DNA from: Aliivibrio sp. S3MY1 | GTDB lineage: Bacteria; Pseudomonadota; Gammaproteobacteria; Enterobacterales; Vibrionaceae | DNA length: 64,000 bases | Reading direction: 5' to 3' | Assembly: GCF_028765575.1 (NCBI RefSeq) | Contig: NZ_JARACO010000001.1 | Span: forward strand, 62,001-126,000 | Shown: piece by piece, positions 17,692 through 26,042 of the stretch | Numbering within the stretch: position 1 is the first letter of the stretch | Layout of the letters: every line of letters begins with the position of its first letter | Notes under the pieces: model-generated | Databases searched by the model: none | What the model was told of the DNA's origin: nothing | What the model saw: the letters and a program-made list of their open reading frames with translations, nothing else | Made by a program: the position numbers and the translations under genes

Positions 17692-19161
17692 GTGCCGACC
17701 GAAAAACTGCCGTTGGCTGCTAAAGGGTTACAACTCAATTTTTGTAAAACATTGGCGTGTGACAATTTTGGTGATAGCGATGAACAACATTATTTAGTTC
17801 AACGCACTAATCCTAAGCGACCAGCATTAGTTTGCCGGAAATGTGGTGCTTTTCCTCCCTTAATCAATAACAATGAAGTATTAAATGAACTTGCTCGTCA
17901 AGGCTCCGTTCAATCTCACTCATTACCCTCTTGTAATAATTCAGCTTGTGACCATTTTGGTCTTGATGTTTTAACACATCGAGAGCTTTATCATGCCTTT
18001 GGTTACAGTGGTGATCGTCAACGCTACCGCTGCAAATCATGCGCATCTACGTTTGTAGATAAGTGGTCTGGTGAGAATCAAAAAAGTCTAATCCAACAAA
18101 AGATTTTAGGTTTTTTATTTACTGGTTATTCGGTTCGTGAAATTTGCCGACGATTACATATTAATCCTAAGACTTTTTACGATCATATAAATCAAATCGC
18201 TAATCGTTGTCGCCGTCATATGTCTTTATTTGACACAAGATTGCAACACGACAGAACAGAAATACAGCTGGCATCTAATGCTACTCCGCTGCAACCATTA
18301 AGTAATAATGGCGTATTTTGGTACACCACTGCTGAAATGAATTCTGGTTATGTGATAGCACAACACATCAATTACTCAGAATCTCATCAGCCTGGAACTC
18401 AACTTGATCATGACCCTTTTTATGATGACGCTAAATTTCTACCCACTGCCTTTATTGGGGAAGCGAATTCTCAAAGTGCAGTAACCGAACAATCGATTTT
18501 TAAGCGTGTGGATGCTAAGTATCAAGAGATCTTAGCTAGAGCAAATGTGGAAGATCCATTGGGTAATTACGTCTCATTAAATTATCCATCAAAAGGCGCA
18601 TTAATTAGACCACCCTATACTTCTTATGCCCATTTTTTGGAGATCCAATACGCTTTCTCACATTGTGACTCGATTGAGCTTTATATGCCTCAAGAGCCAA
18701 TGTTGCGTTCGGCTGCGATGTCGGTATTTTTAAATCGCATTAAAGAAAATAGTATTGACCTCTTATATGTCACTCAGGACACTGCTTTTCCTCTTGGACA
18801 AAGTGGTGAGAAAATCGATATACACCTTGTTGGTTGGTGGCGTGATCGTTGGGCTTTTACTGAAGTAAATGGCCTAAATAAAGGCATTTGCCACCTTAAT
18901 GGTGCTGAAAATAATGAAGTCTATTGGTTAAAACGCGCCTCCGCAACAAAGGCTAAAGAGTATCAAGATCGTTTTTACACCCAATTTACGAGCTTAGTGA
19001 ATGAACCAAGACGAAAACTTCGCCCAGCCAGTTTACTTCCACTACTCGATATTTTCAGAGCGTGGCATAATCTCTGCCATCAAGATAAACTTGGCACTAC
19101 GCCAGCACAAAAGCTTGGGTTGATTTCTAAACCAATCACCCTTGCCGAATTATTAAGTTAG
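17692..19161 (+). CDS. Zinc-ribbon, helix-turn-helix protein, transposase-like
   Basis: The 489-aa protein has no family name I can give. It starts at a GTG preceded by AAGGGGCG. The N-terminal 120 residues hold zinc-ribbon-type Cys pairs (CxxC in VCRKCGAF and YRCKSCAST, plus further Cys at CKTLACDNF and CNNSACDHF). A helix-turn-helix follows (GYSVREICRRLHINPKTFYDHI, about 145-165). The long C-terminal part ends like IS transposase integrase domains (FRAWHNLCHQDKLGTTPAQ). The first catalytic Asp of such a domain seems replaced in TTAEMNSGYV. No inverted repeats flank it. It lies between deoD and a SorC regulator, eight bases from the latter. It may be a domesticated transposase acting in DNA binding. 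Confidence 0.6.
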   Translation: MPTEKLPLAAKGLQLNFCKTLACDNFGDSDEQHYLVQRTNPKRPALVCRKCGAFPPLINNNEVLNELARQGSVQSHSLPSCNNSACDHFGLDVLTHRELYHAFGYSGDRQRYRCKSCASTFVDKWSGENQKSLIQQKILGFLFTGYSVREICRRLHINPKTFYDHINQIANRCRRHMSLFDTRLQHDRTEIQLASNATPLQPLSNNGVFWYTTAEMNSGYVIAQHINYSESHQPGTQLDHDPFYDDAKFLPTAFIGEANSQSAVTEQSIFKRVDAKYQEILARANVEDPLGNYVSLNYPSKGALIRPPYTSYAHFLEIQYAFSHCDSIELYMPQEPMLRSAAMSVFLNRIKENSIDLLYVTQDTAFPLGQSGEKIDIHLVGWWRDRWAFTEVNGLNKGICHLNGAENNEVYWLKRASATKAKEYQDRFYTQFTSLVNEPRRKLRPASLLPLLDIFRAWHNLCHQDKLGTTPAQKLGLISKPITLAELLS

Positions 19162-19169
19162 GAAACGAT

Positions 19170-20147
19170 ATGCCTCCATTGCTTTCTCAAGATCAAACTG
19201 AAAACACGGATATTCTTACTGAAATTTCTATTCTTTATTATCAAGAAGGAGCGACTCAAGAGGAGATATCGAAAAAATTTGGTTTATCTCGTGCCAAAGT
19301 AGGTCGTATGCTAAGAAAGGCACGCGAAGAAGGCATTGTTGAGATAACCGTTAAGTTTCACCCTGTTTACAGTGCCCAACTTGAACAAAAATTAGTTGAA
19401 AAATTTAACTTGAAACGCGCACTTATTTCATTGGATCAACCAAATACTGACGAACAGCGTAAACAAGTTGCCGCTTTAGTAAGCTCATATTTAAACAATA
19501 ACTTACAAGAAGATATGGCTGTCGCTGTAGGCCAAGGACAAAATGTGGCGGCCGTTGCTGATCACGCAGGGATTGTATCTCACCGTAATGCGCGTTTTGT
19601 CTCTGCTATTGGGGGCACGCATCGTAGTGGTGATATCATTAATGCCGATCATATCTGTCGTCGCTTAGCCAAAAAATACGGTGGCAGTAGTGAAACACTG
19701 TATGCTCCCGCTTATGTCAATGACCCAAGTCTACGCTCTGCTTTTATGGAGCACACCACGATTAAAGAGACATTAAATCAAGCTCGTAAAGCCGAATTTG
19801 CTTTAGTGGGTATTGGTGATATGGATGAGAACAGCCATATGGTTAAGCTGGGCTTCTTTACCCCAAAAGAGTTTGTTGAAGCACGCCTTAATGATGGCAT
19901 TGTCGGTGATATTGGTGGTTTTGACTTCTTTAAGTTAGATGGCTCAAACGCGGATACTTTAATGCGCGGCCGAGTGATTGGCCTTGAAATGGAAGATCTT
20001 CGTCAAATATCAAATGTTATTGCTATGGCGAGTGAAAGTCGCAAAGCATTATCAATTATGGGGGCATTAAGAACCGGCGTTATTGATGTTCTTGCGACCA
20101 GTGTAAGCTGTGCAATGGCACTATTGAACCTCGCAGAAAATGAGTAA
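19170..20147 (+). CDS. SorC/DeoR-type sugar-binding transcriptional regulator
   Basis: The 325-aa protein has an N-terminal helix-turn-helix (GATQEEISKKFGLSRAKVGRML, about 28-50) and a C-terminal sugar-binding domain with the family stretch VAVGQGQNVAAVA and the later VGIGDMDE and FFKLDG. The family binds phosphorylated sugars and includes the Bacillus deoxyribonucleoside regulator DeoR. Because it sits close to deoD, I infer that it senses a (deoxy)ribose phosphate and controls deoD. The ATG at 19170 follows GGAAACG and the upstream gene ends eight bases before. Confidence 0.85.
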   Translation: MPPLLSQDQTENTDILTEISILYYQEGATQEEISKKFGLSRAKVGRMLRKAREEGIVEITVKFHPVYSAQLEQKLVEKFNLKRALISLDQPNTDEQRKQVAALVSSYLNNNLQEDMAVAVGQGQNVAAVADHAGIVSHRNARFVSAIGGTHRSGDIINADHICRRLAKKYGGSSETLYAPAYVNDPSLRSAFMEHTTIKETLNQARKAEFALVGIGDMDENSHMVKLGFFTPKEFVEARLNDGIVGDIGGFDFFKLDGSNADTLMRGRVIGLEMEDLRQISNVIAMASESRKALSIMGALRTGVIDVLATSVSCAMALLNLAENE

Positions 20148-20265
20148 TTAGCCATTCTCTTTTACTTTTCTATCCTTCCTTTTAACTGAATCGCATATTT
20201 GATAAAAAATCCGTGACGTCAATATATTAGCGATATTATATTAACGTCAACTAGGAAGGATCGCA

Positions 20266-21738
20266 GTGAAACAATCTCAAAATAACATCATATCTAGTCT
20301 CAATGCTCTAGACTTAATTGTTGAAGAAGATGCAGAGAAAGCTAGGCTAGGCGCAGAACAACAATTATTACTCTCAGAAGAACTACAGTTTAAATATGGT
20401 ATAGCATACTCAAAATTAATTATTTCAACGTCTCTTTGGCATTTACTTAAATATCAAGCGGGCTTTGCCATTGCCAAAGACTTATTAACTCTTCACCAAG
20501 AGCTAGATAATGATGATTTGTTACCGAGTATTCTGCATAATCTTGCTCTTCACTCTTGGGGGCAGGCCAAGCTTTATTCTGCACAGCAATATTGGATACA
20601 AGCTCTAGAGCAATCTTCACTACTTGGTAATAATAAAATTGAAGTTGAGTCATTAATTGGGCTTGGTAACATTTGGCGAATGACCAATAATTTAGAAAAC
20701 GCAAAATCAGCTCATAATATTGCCGCTCAAAGAGCCCATTATTTTCGGATTCCCCACTTAGAAGCGAAAGCCTTTATTCTCTATGCGTGGGATAGTTATT
20801 TACTGCAAGATTATCAGGCTATGTTACCGGTCTTATTTAAAGCTGAACAGTTATTAAGTAACAGTCATAATCTCACGTGGAAATCTGAAGTGTACGATTT
20901 TAGGGGTTTGGCATTTTTAGGCTTAAATGATTTAAATTCAGCGCAGCAATGTTGTAGTTACGCATACCAAACGGCTCAACAGCATAACTTAATCTGGATG
21001 AAGGCTCATTCTGCTATCAGTTTAGCACGAATTGCCTCTGCTCAATCTCATTATGCTCATGCTTATGATCTGCTGACTCAAGCTGAAGTGATTGCACACC
21101 AATTTGATAAAGGAGAGTTACGCTCTCAAATCTGTCTTGAGCAATCCCGTATCGCTGAATTAACACAGGACTATGAACATGCCCTTTATTCTTATAAACG
21201 TTACCGTCAATATGAAGTTTCATTAATTCAAGAGCAAACAAACAGTTTAGGCAGAGATAAAACTCGCTCATCTAAAGAGCAACTTGAAAGACGAGCTAAA
21301 AAATTAATTCACCGTATTGAGATTCAATTAGAATTTAATTCTATATCGTCACTCACCTATTTGTTGCCACTTGATAAATGGCAACAAAATATTAGCTCAT
21401 TGCTCTCTCATTCTGCAAATCTGGATTATCACGTCATAACGATAACAGATCCATCTGAAGATAAACTTAATAATCTCATATTATTAGGTCACCATTACTG
21501 TAAAGATGGTGACAGCATAACTCGCATTAGCAAGACTGAGATTTCACTGTTAATTAATGAAAATGGCCAAAGAACTCAAGAAATAGTGCATTCATTATCG
21601 TCTCTGTTTTCAAGCTATCCTTGGCATCGTTATTCGTTGAACTCCTCGATCCCTTCTGTGAATTACTTTAATTTACATCAATGGGTATCGCAATCTGATT
21701 TCTCATACACTCACCTTGACGCTCAATTGGTATTTTAA
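20266..21738 (+). CDS. TPR protein with degenerate GGDEF domain
   Basis: A cytosolic 490-aa protein that starts at GTG after AGGAAGGA. Residues 1 to about 340 are helical repeats of TPR type. The C-terminal 130 residues align in outline with the GGDEF domain of the next gene: SLTYLLPLDKWQ matches SLTKLYNRRWF, YHVITITD matches YQLLIIDID, and ITRISKTEISLLI matches IRYGGEEFIIIV. So the GG(D/E)EF motif is lost (SKTE near 424) and the metal-binding Asp is missing. It cannot be a cyclase, but might bind or regulate the active partner. Its stop overlaps the next start by one base (TAATG). Confidence 0.7.
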   Translation: MKQSQNNIISSLNALDLIVEEDAEKARLGAEQQLLLSEELQFKYGIAYSKLIISTSLWHLLKYQAGFAIAKDLLTLHQELDNDDLLPSILHNLALHSWGQAKLYSAQQYWIQALEQSSLLGNNKIEVESLIGLGNIWRMTNNLENAKSAHNIAAQRAHYFRIPHLEAKAFILYAWDSYLLQDYQAMLPVLFKAEQLLSNSHNLTWKSEVYDFRGLAFLGLNDLNSAQQCCSYAYQTAQQHNLIWMKAHSAISLARIASAQSHYAHAYDLLTQAEVIAHQFDKGELRSQICLEQSRIAELTQDYEHALYSYKRYRQYEVSLIQEQTNSLGRDKTRSSKEQLERRAKKLIHRIEIQLEFNSISSLTYLLPLDKWQQNISSLLSHSANLDYHVITITDPSEDKLNNLILLGHHYCKDGDSITRISKTEISLLINENGQRTQEIVHSLSSLFSSYPWHRYSLNSSIPSVNYFNLHQWVSQSDFSYTHLDAQLVF

Positions 21739-23327
21739 TGGATACTCTTTTAGTTCGAATCGCCGATCAAGGCATTGACCTCATGAAACTCAACTCTCAA
21801 CAATCGCTAGAGCTTTGGCTACTTATTGTTGATGATTTTACTGAGTCTGATACTGAAAAAGCCTACGCGTTGTTAATGTGTTCTGAATTGGAAGTTGAGT
21901 TTAATCTCACCACGCAGAGTATTCTTCATTTGCAACGAGCGCTCTTACTTTTGTCGCTACCACAAGACAATAAATTGATGTTACAGATCTATTCTGCTCT
22001 TATTTATCGATACACTGACATTGGTGAATATCAAAAAGCGTTAGATCATTTATCATCACTGTCTAATCTAGCTGTTCAGTTTGGTGATCATGAGTATTAT
22101 ATCCAATCAATTTTAGGGATTGGCAATTTATGCTCTATTTATGGTGATCACCTTAAAGCATTACGCTACTACCAAAAACTTGAATCATTAAGTTCAACGA
22201 TTAAAAGTAATACTCTTTCACTACGCTATCGTTTGTATACGATTGCTTGTTTACTTAATCTTAACCGTTTATCAAAAGCAAAAATGGTTTTAGATGAGTG
22301 TAAAGTTATTCAATATGTTTCTGATGATTTGTCTCTCACCGCACAAATAAAACTCTATACCGCAAAGCTATTAAGGTTACAGAATGAATCAAAGGCGGCT
22401 CTTGAGGCATTAATTTCTTTTCGTAAAGAATATAATAATCTTCACTCGTACCCATGGTTAAGTAAGCTTTTCTCCATTGAAGCTGCCAACTGTCTTATTC
22501 AACTAAAAAGAGGCGATCTCGCTGATGTTCTTATATCTCAGCAATTAAAACGTACCCGAAAGTACTCACAAGGATACTATATAAGTCAATTACTGGATAT
22601 TAAGAGTGATGCATTAGCCAGCTGTATGTGCTTTTCTGAAGCGTTACAGTGTGAAAAAGAATCGCATAAATTAACAACCCAAATCATCAATAACTTTCCA
22701 ATTAATCAACTCGGTGAGCACTCTTTACGACGATTAAGCCGCTTAGAATTGCAACTTCGGTTAAATATATCGGAAACTGAAAACATCCAACTAAAAAAAG
22801 CGTCTGTTCAACAAAAATATACCGTAGCAAAACTTCAAAAAGATGTCTTTCATGACAGTTTGACCAAACTCTATAATCGCCGTTGGTTTGAAACTACCTT
22901 TATACAAGAAGTAAAATCAACCATGGATAAGTATCAGCTTCTAATTATCGATATTGATAATTTTAAATCTATCAATGATGAATACTCTCACCTAACGGGG
23001 GATGTGATCTTAAAAGTTGTAGGTAAAATATTACAACGTACTATCGGGTCAAATAATTATGCCATTCGATACGGTGGCGAAGAGTTTATAATTATTGTTA
23101 TGTCAAATGATCGACAATATGGGTATGAGGTAGCAGAAAATTGCCGTCAGGCTATCGCCTATAACGATTGGAAAGATACCCTTAATGATCGCTTACTCAC
23201 GGTCAGTATTGGAGTGACTCACCATATTCAAGATGAAGATTACAAGGCCACTTTATTACGAGCGGATAAAGCTCTTTATCAGGCTAAACGATCTGGAAAA
23301 AATAAAGTGTGCATCCATTACCATTAA
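21738..23327 (+). CDS. TPR-GGDEF diguanylate cyclase
   Basis: The 529-aa soluble protein has TPR-like helical repeats (about 20-330), a short coiled region, and a C-terminal GGDEF domain (about 365-529). DIDNFKSINDEYSHLTGD and RYGGEEF (about residues 446-450) are intact. The RxxD position reads GSNN, so no canonical I-site. There is no signal peptide or membrane helix, so the protein should work in the cytosol, perhaps on a protein ligand. It is translated right after the degenerate paralogue through a TAATG overlap, which suggests fixed stoichiometry. Confidence 0.9.
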   Translation: MDTLLVRIADQGIDLMKLNSQQSLELWLLIVDDFTESDTEKAYALLMCSELEVEFNLTTQSILHLQRALLLLSLPQDNKLMLQIYSALIYRYTDIGEYQKALDHLSSLSNLAVQFGDHEYYIQSILGIGNLCSIYGDHLKALRYYQKLESLSSTIKSNTLSLRYRLYTIACLLNLNRLSKAKMVLDECKVIQYVSDDLSLTAQIKLYTAKLLRLQNESKAALEALISFRKEYNNLHSYPWLSKLFSIEAANCLIQLKRGDLADVLISQQLKRTRKYSQGYYISQLLDIKSDALASCMCFSEALQCEKESHKLTTQIINNFPINQLGEHSLRRLSRLELQLRLNISETENIQLKKASVQQKYTVAKLQKDVFHDSLTKLYNRRWFETTFIQEVKSTMDKYQLLIIDIDNFKSINDEYSHLTGDVILKVVGKILQRTIGSNNYAIRYGGEEFIIIVMSNDRQYGYEVAENCRQAIAYNDWKDTLNDRLLTVSIGVTHHIQDEDYKATLLRADKALYQAKRSGKNKVCIHYH

Positions 23328-23343
23328 ATCTAATTTTAGCTAT

Positions 23344-23374
23344 AAAAAAACCAGCACGAATGCTGGTTTTTTTA
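23344..23374. terminator. Bidirectional terminator
   Basis: AAAAAAACCAGCA / TGCTGGTTTTTTT, between the convergent TPR-GGDEF gene and the small minus-strand gene. Confidence 0.85.
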
Positions 23375-23385
23375 CTACTGAGAAC

Positions 23386-23577
23386 TTAACGATATAGGCC
23401 AAGGTCTCTTTGTAAATGCTCTGATAATTCAGATGTATAATGCGTTGACGTTGCTTGGCCTTTACCAAACAAAACATCAGCTAAATGAGCAATCAATCCT
23501 TTGATACTTACTGAGTAGGCCTTCTTTTCCAAAGAAGAAGTAGCGATGTTATTAACCTTCATTGCTGCTTGCGCCAT
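23386..23577 (-). CDS. Small DUF1127-like protein
   Basis: The 63-aa protein starts at ATG after GTGAGG with ideal spacing and ends HLQRDLGLYR, which is like the C-terminal 'RDIGL' of DUF1127 small proteins. The middle may form an amphipathic helix (KGLIAHLADVLFG). DUF1127 proteins take part in phosphate, carbon and RNA regulation in some alphaproteobacteria, but the function here is unknown. It has its own terminator. Confidence 0.6.
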   Translation of the reverse strand: MAQAAMKVNNIATSSLEKKAYSVSIKGLIAHLADVLFGKGQATSTHYTSELSEHLQRDLGLYR

Positions 23578-23875
23578 GATTGCCTCACTTAAAATTCATA
23601 AAATGGTTTGATGGCGAGATAATAAAACTAAATTCACACCTCAAAAAATGACTTTTTCTTCAAACTAACATTAGATTTTATAATGCAAATATTACATTAC
23701 ATTTTAGTCAATAAAGATGAATATTTAGGCAAACACCATAACGTGTATTGAATAAAAAACCACCACAACCTTTAGTTAACATTCTTTTTGCGCATCACTT
23801 TTCTCATCACACAAGAATGACAACAAAATAGAAACAAAATAGAAACAAGGACAATTAAGATGGGTTTATTTAGGG

Positions 23876-23908
23876 TAAAAAAAACTCCCTAACTAAAGTA
23901 GGGAGTTC
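23876..23908 (-). terminator. Terminator after the small membrane-protein frame
   Basis: On the minus strand AACTCCCTA / TAGGGAGTT is followed by a run of T, a few bases after the stop codon of the 29-codon frame. Confidence 0.8.
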
Positions 23909-23913
23909 ATTTA

Positions 23914-24003
23914 TTATGAAAATTGAACGAAGTAAGCAATTACTGCCCAAGCAGAAAACCAGCTGGCTATTAAGAGCTTATCAGACCAATCATTATCCAT
24001 CAT
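23914..24003 (-). CDS. Candidate 29-aa single-pass membrane peptide
   Basis: Minus-strand tandem ATG codons open a 29-codon frame (start MMDNDWSDKLLI, end YFVQFS) with an acidic N-terminus and one hydrophobic helix rich in Trp, Ala and Ile. AATAGG lies at usable spacing before the second ATG, and a strong terminator follows the stop. This is the layout of a real small gene. It lies downstream of, and on the same strand as, the phosphatase gene. No known small protein is recognised. Confidence 0.5.
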   Translation of the reverse strand: MMDNDWSDKLLIASWFSAWAVIAYFVQFS

Positions 24004-24095
24004 TTACCTATTTAGACTCACAGCACGTATTATTCATAGAAACCTCTCTCACAAAATTTCTTATTCCATAAAACAGTTAGCAAATCTTATGCCAT

Positions 24096-25835
24096 TTATA
24101 CGACAGTGTTCTCATTTCGGTGATATTGATTCAAACACTCTGTCGGTTTTGCTAGATCTGGATAATGAGCTAAATACTCAATCATACAATCTGCCATTGA
24201 GTAGGAAGTCGTGATCACTTTTTCTTCCCTATGCAAAAGAGGCGCATACCCCTCTTTCCCCTTAATTGTATAAGCTGTTGATGTTCCAAAGTATATTTGG
24301 TCATCAAGAACACTTAACCACCCTACCTTAGGGTTATAAATACTAAATTCAATAATGCGAGAGCCACTTGGTTTACTTGCATCATAGCGATAACGCAGCT
24401 GAGATACATAAGGAAAGCTGCCTGAGCCACTGCCAATCACCCCATTATCTGTTGCGTTATCAATTGCCCCTTCTATTGCTGCTTTTAAATATTGCCCTTT
24501 AATACTATAAATGACAATTGGAATCGCGAAAGGCAATACTTTTCCGGCAATATCAGCATAAGTTATCTCTCCTTGATTTAAGCCCGCGCGCACACCACCT
24601 GCGTTATGCATCGCGAACTGAACTCGATTATCTATTTGATGAGCTTTTGAATAAAACGATTCGACAACCCAAGGCGCGATATCACTTTGTCCTTGCTCAT
24701 CAGGTATACGACGATGAGTTAAATCAGTGGTGCAATATCCAATAATCTGTTGTGATAAACGTTCAACTTTTTCTCGATATTTATCGATAAGTAATGCTTC
24801 AATCTTTGGGTCTTTATCGCAAAAAATAGTATGTTTAAAGTCGGCTAAAGTCGTCGTTATTTTAGCTAGCTGAGTGGCTTCGACTTGATGGCTGCACGCC
24901 TTATCCTTATAGGCCACATTATCAATCAATAAGCTATTTTGACCATTAAATCCTATTAACTCCCCTTCATTAGAGTAAGTTAAATCACAATAGCCCAAAG
25001 CAAGCGCATGACAGCCAGCTTGTACGATGTGAGTTCCATTCACTCTTTCACCGTAACTGGCTCGCTCTTCTAAACCAATCTCAGTAAAGTTACCTTGTAA
25101 TATATGGCTATGACCGCCAATGATCACATCAATCCCTGAAACAGATTGAGCTAATTGTTTGTCCGCTTCATAACCAAGGTGACTCACAATAATAACGTTA
25201 TCAATGCCTTTCTCGGCCAAGTAGTGCATCGTTGATTTGGCTGTCTCAATCGCATTTTTAAAGGGAGTGTCAGGATCGGGGCTCGCTAACACTTCCATTT
25301 GATCTATGGTTAAACCAAAAATAGCAACGTCTATATTTCCGACGTGTTTAATCATGTACTTCGCGATCTGGCGCTCCGCATCAAAATCTAAGATCCGTTC
25401 TTGATACTTTAGCCCATGACCTTTTGACTGATCTTCATGACTTAAATCCCAGTTGCCCATTAATATCGGAAAGTGAGTCGATGAAATAAACTCACTAACA
25501 AGCTCATTTCCAAGATCAAACTCATGATTCCCGAGTACCATACCATCAAGAGGTAATTGATTAAGCAATTCCGCGTTCGCTTGGCCTTTATACAATGAAA
25601 AATATAAGGTGCCTTGAAAACAATCACCCGCGTGAAATAGAGAAACCGCTCCTCCTTTTTGCTTATGTGTTTCTGAGAGAACTGAAATTTGATGGGATAA
25701 GCGTGAAAAACCACCACATTTAATATAAAACTTGTCTAATCCACGGCAATTCAGTGCGATCACTGATTCATCAAAATAAGAATGCGTGTCATTAATGTGC
25801 ATGACTCTTAATATATTGCTCTTTTGATTTTCCAT
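24096..25835 (-). CDS. 5'-nucleotidase-like metallophosphatase, cytosolic
   Basis: The 579-aa enzyme has the two-domain fold of UshA-like 5'-nucleotidases. The N-terminal metallophosphoesterase motifs are HINDTHSYF, HAGDCFQG, GNHEFD, SHLGYEAD and GGHSHIL, which give the dimetal site. The C-terminal substrate domain has MHNAGGVRAGLNQGEI and a GSGSF segment. It likely removes phosphate from nucleotides or related substrates. There is no signal peptide, in contrast to UshA, so the protein should stay in the cytosol. It is transcribed away from the divergent YbjD-like gene. Confidence 0.88.
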   Translation of the reverse strand: MENQKSNILRVMHINDTHSYFDESVIALNCRGLDKFYIKCGGFSRLSHQISVLSETHKQKGGAVSLFHAGDCFQGTLYFSLYKGQANAELLNQLPLDGMVLGNHEFDLGNELVSEFISSTHFPILMGNWDLSHEDQSKGHGLKYQERILDFDAERQIAKYMIKHVGNIDVAIFGLTIDQMEVLASPDPDTPFKNAIETAKSTMHYLAEKGIDNVIIVSHLGYEADKQLAQSVSGIDVIIGGHSHILQGNFTEIGLEERASYGERVNGTHIVQAGCHALALGYCDLTYSNEGELIGFNGQNSLLIDNVAYKDKACSHQVEATQLAKITTTLADFKHTIFCDKDPKIEALLIDKYREKVERLSQQIIGYCTTDLTHRRIPDEQGQSDIAPWVVESFYSKAHQIDNRVQFAMHNAGGVRAGLNQGEITYADIAGKVLPFAIPIVIYSIKGQYLKAAIEGAIDNATDNGVIGSGSGSFPYVSQLRYRYDASKPSGSRIIEFSIYNPKVGWLSVLDDQIYFGTSTAYTIKGKEGYAPLLHREEKVITTSYSMADCMIEYLAHYPDLAKPTECLNQYHRNENTVV

Positions 25836-26042
25836 TTCTTTTCCTTTTTAGAGCAAACAAATATAACAAACAAACTCGATGGTCACGATACCTGTATACA
25901 ATGATCTAAAAATCAACATTATTACTTATAAAAAATTCAGTACGTTACCGTCAGTATAATTAATAATTGTGACTCCCATAATGCTTTACTTGATTCAGTT
26001 GCTATATAGTTATTTATAACCCGTCTCTGATGAGGAATCATT

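Larger units (their letters stand above)
23578..24095. other. Intergenic region with a small membrane-protein frame
   Basis: The first 290 bases are AT-rich, hold the promoter of the upstream minus-strand small gene and show no other clear feature. The section 23876-24003 holds a short minus-strand frame with its own terminator, listed separately. The rest is the 3' flank of the phosphatase gene. Confidence 0.6.
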
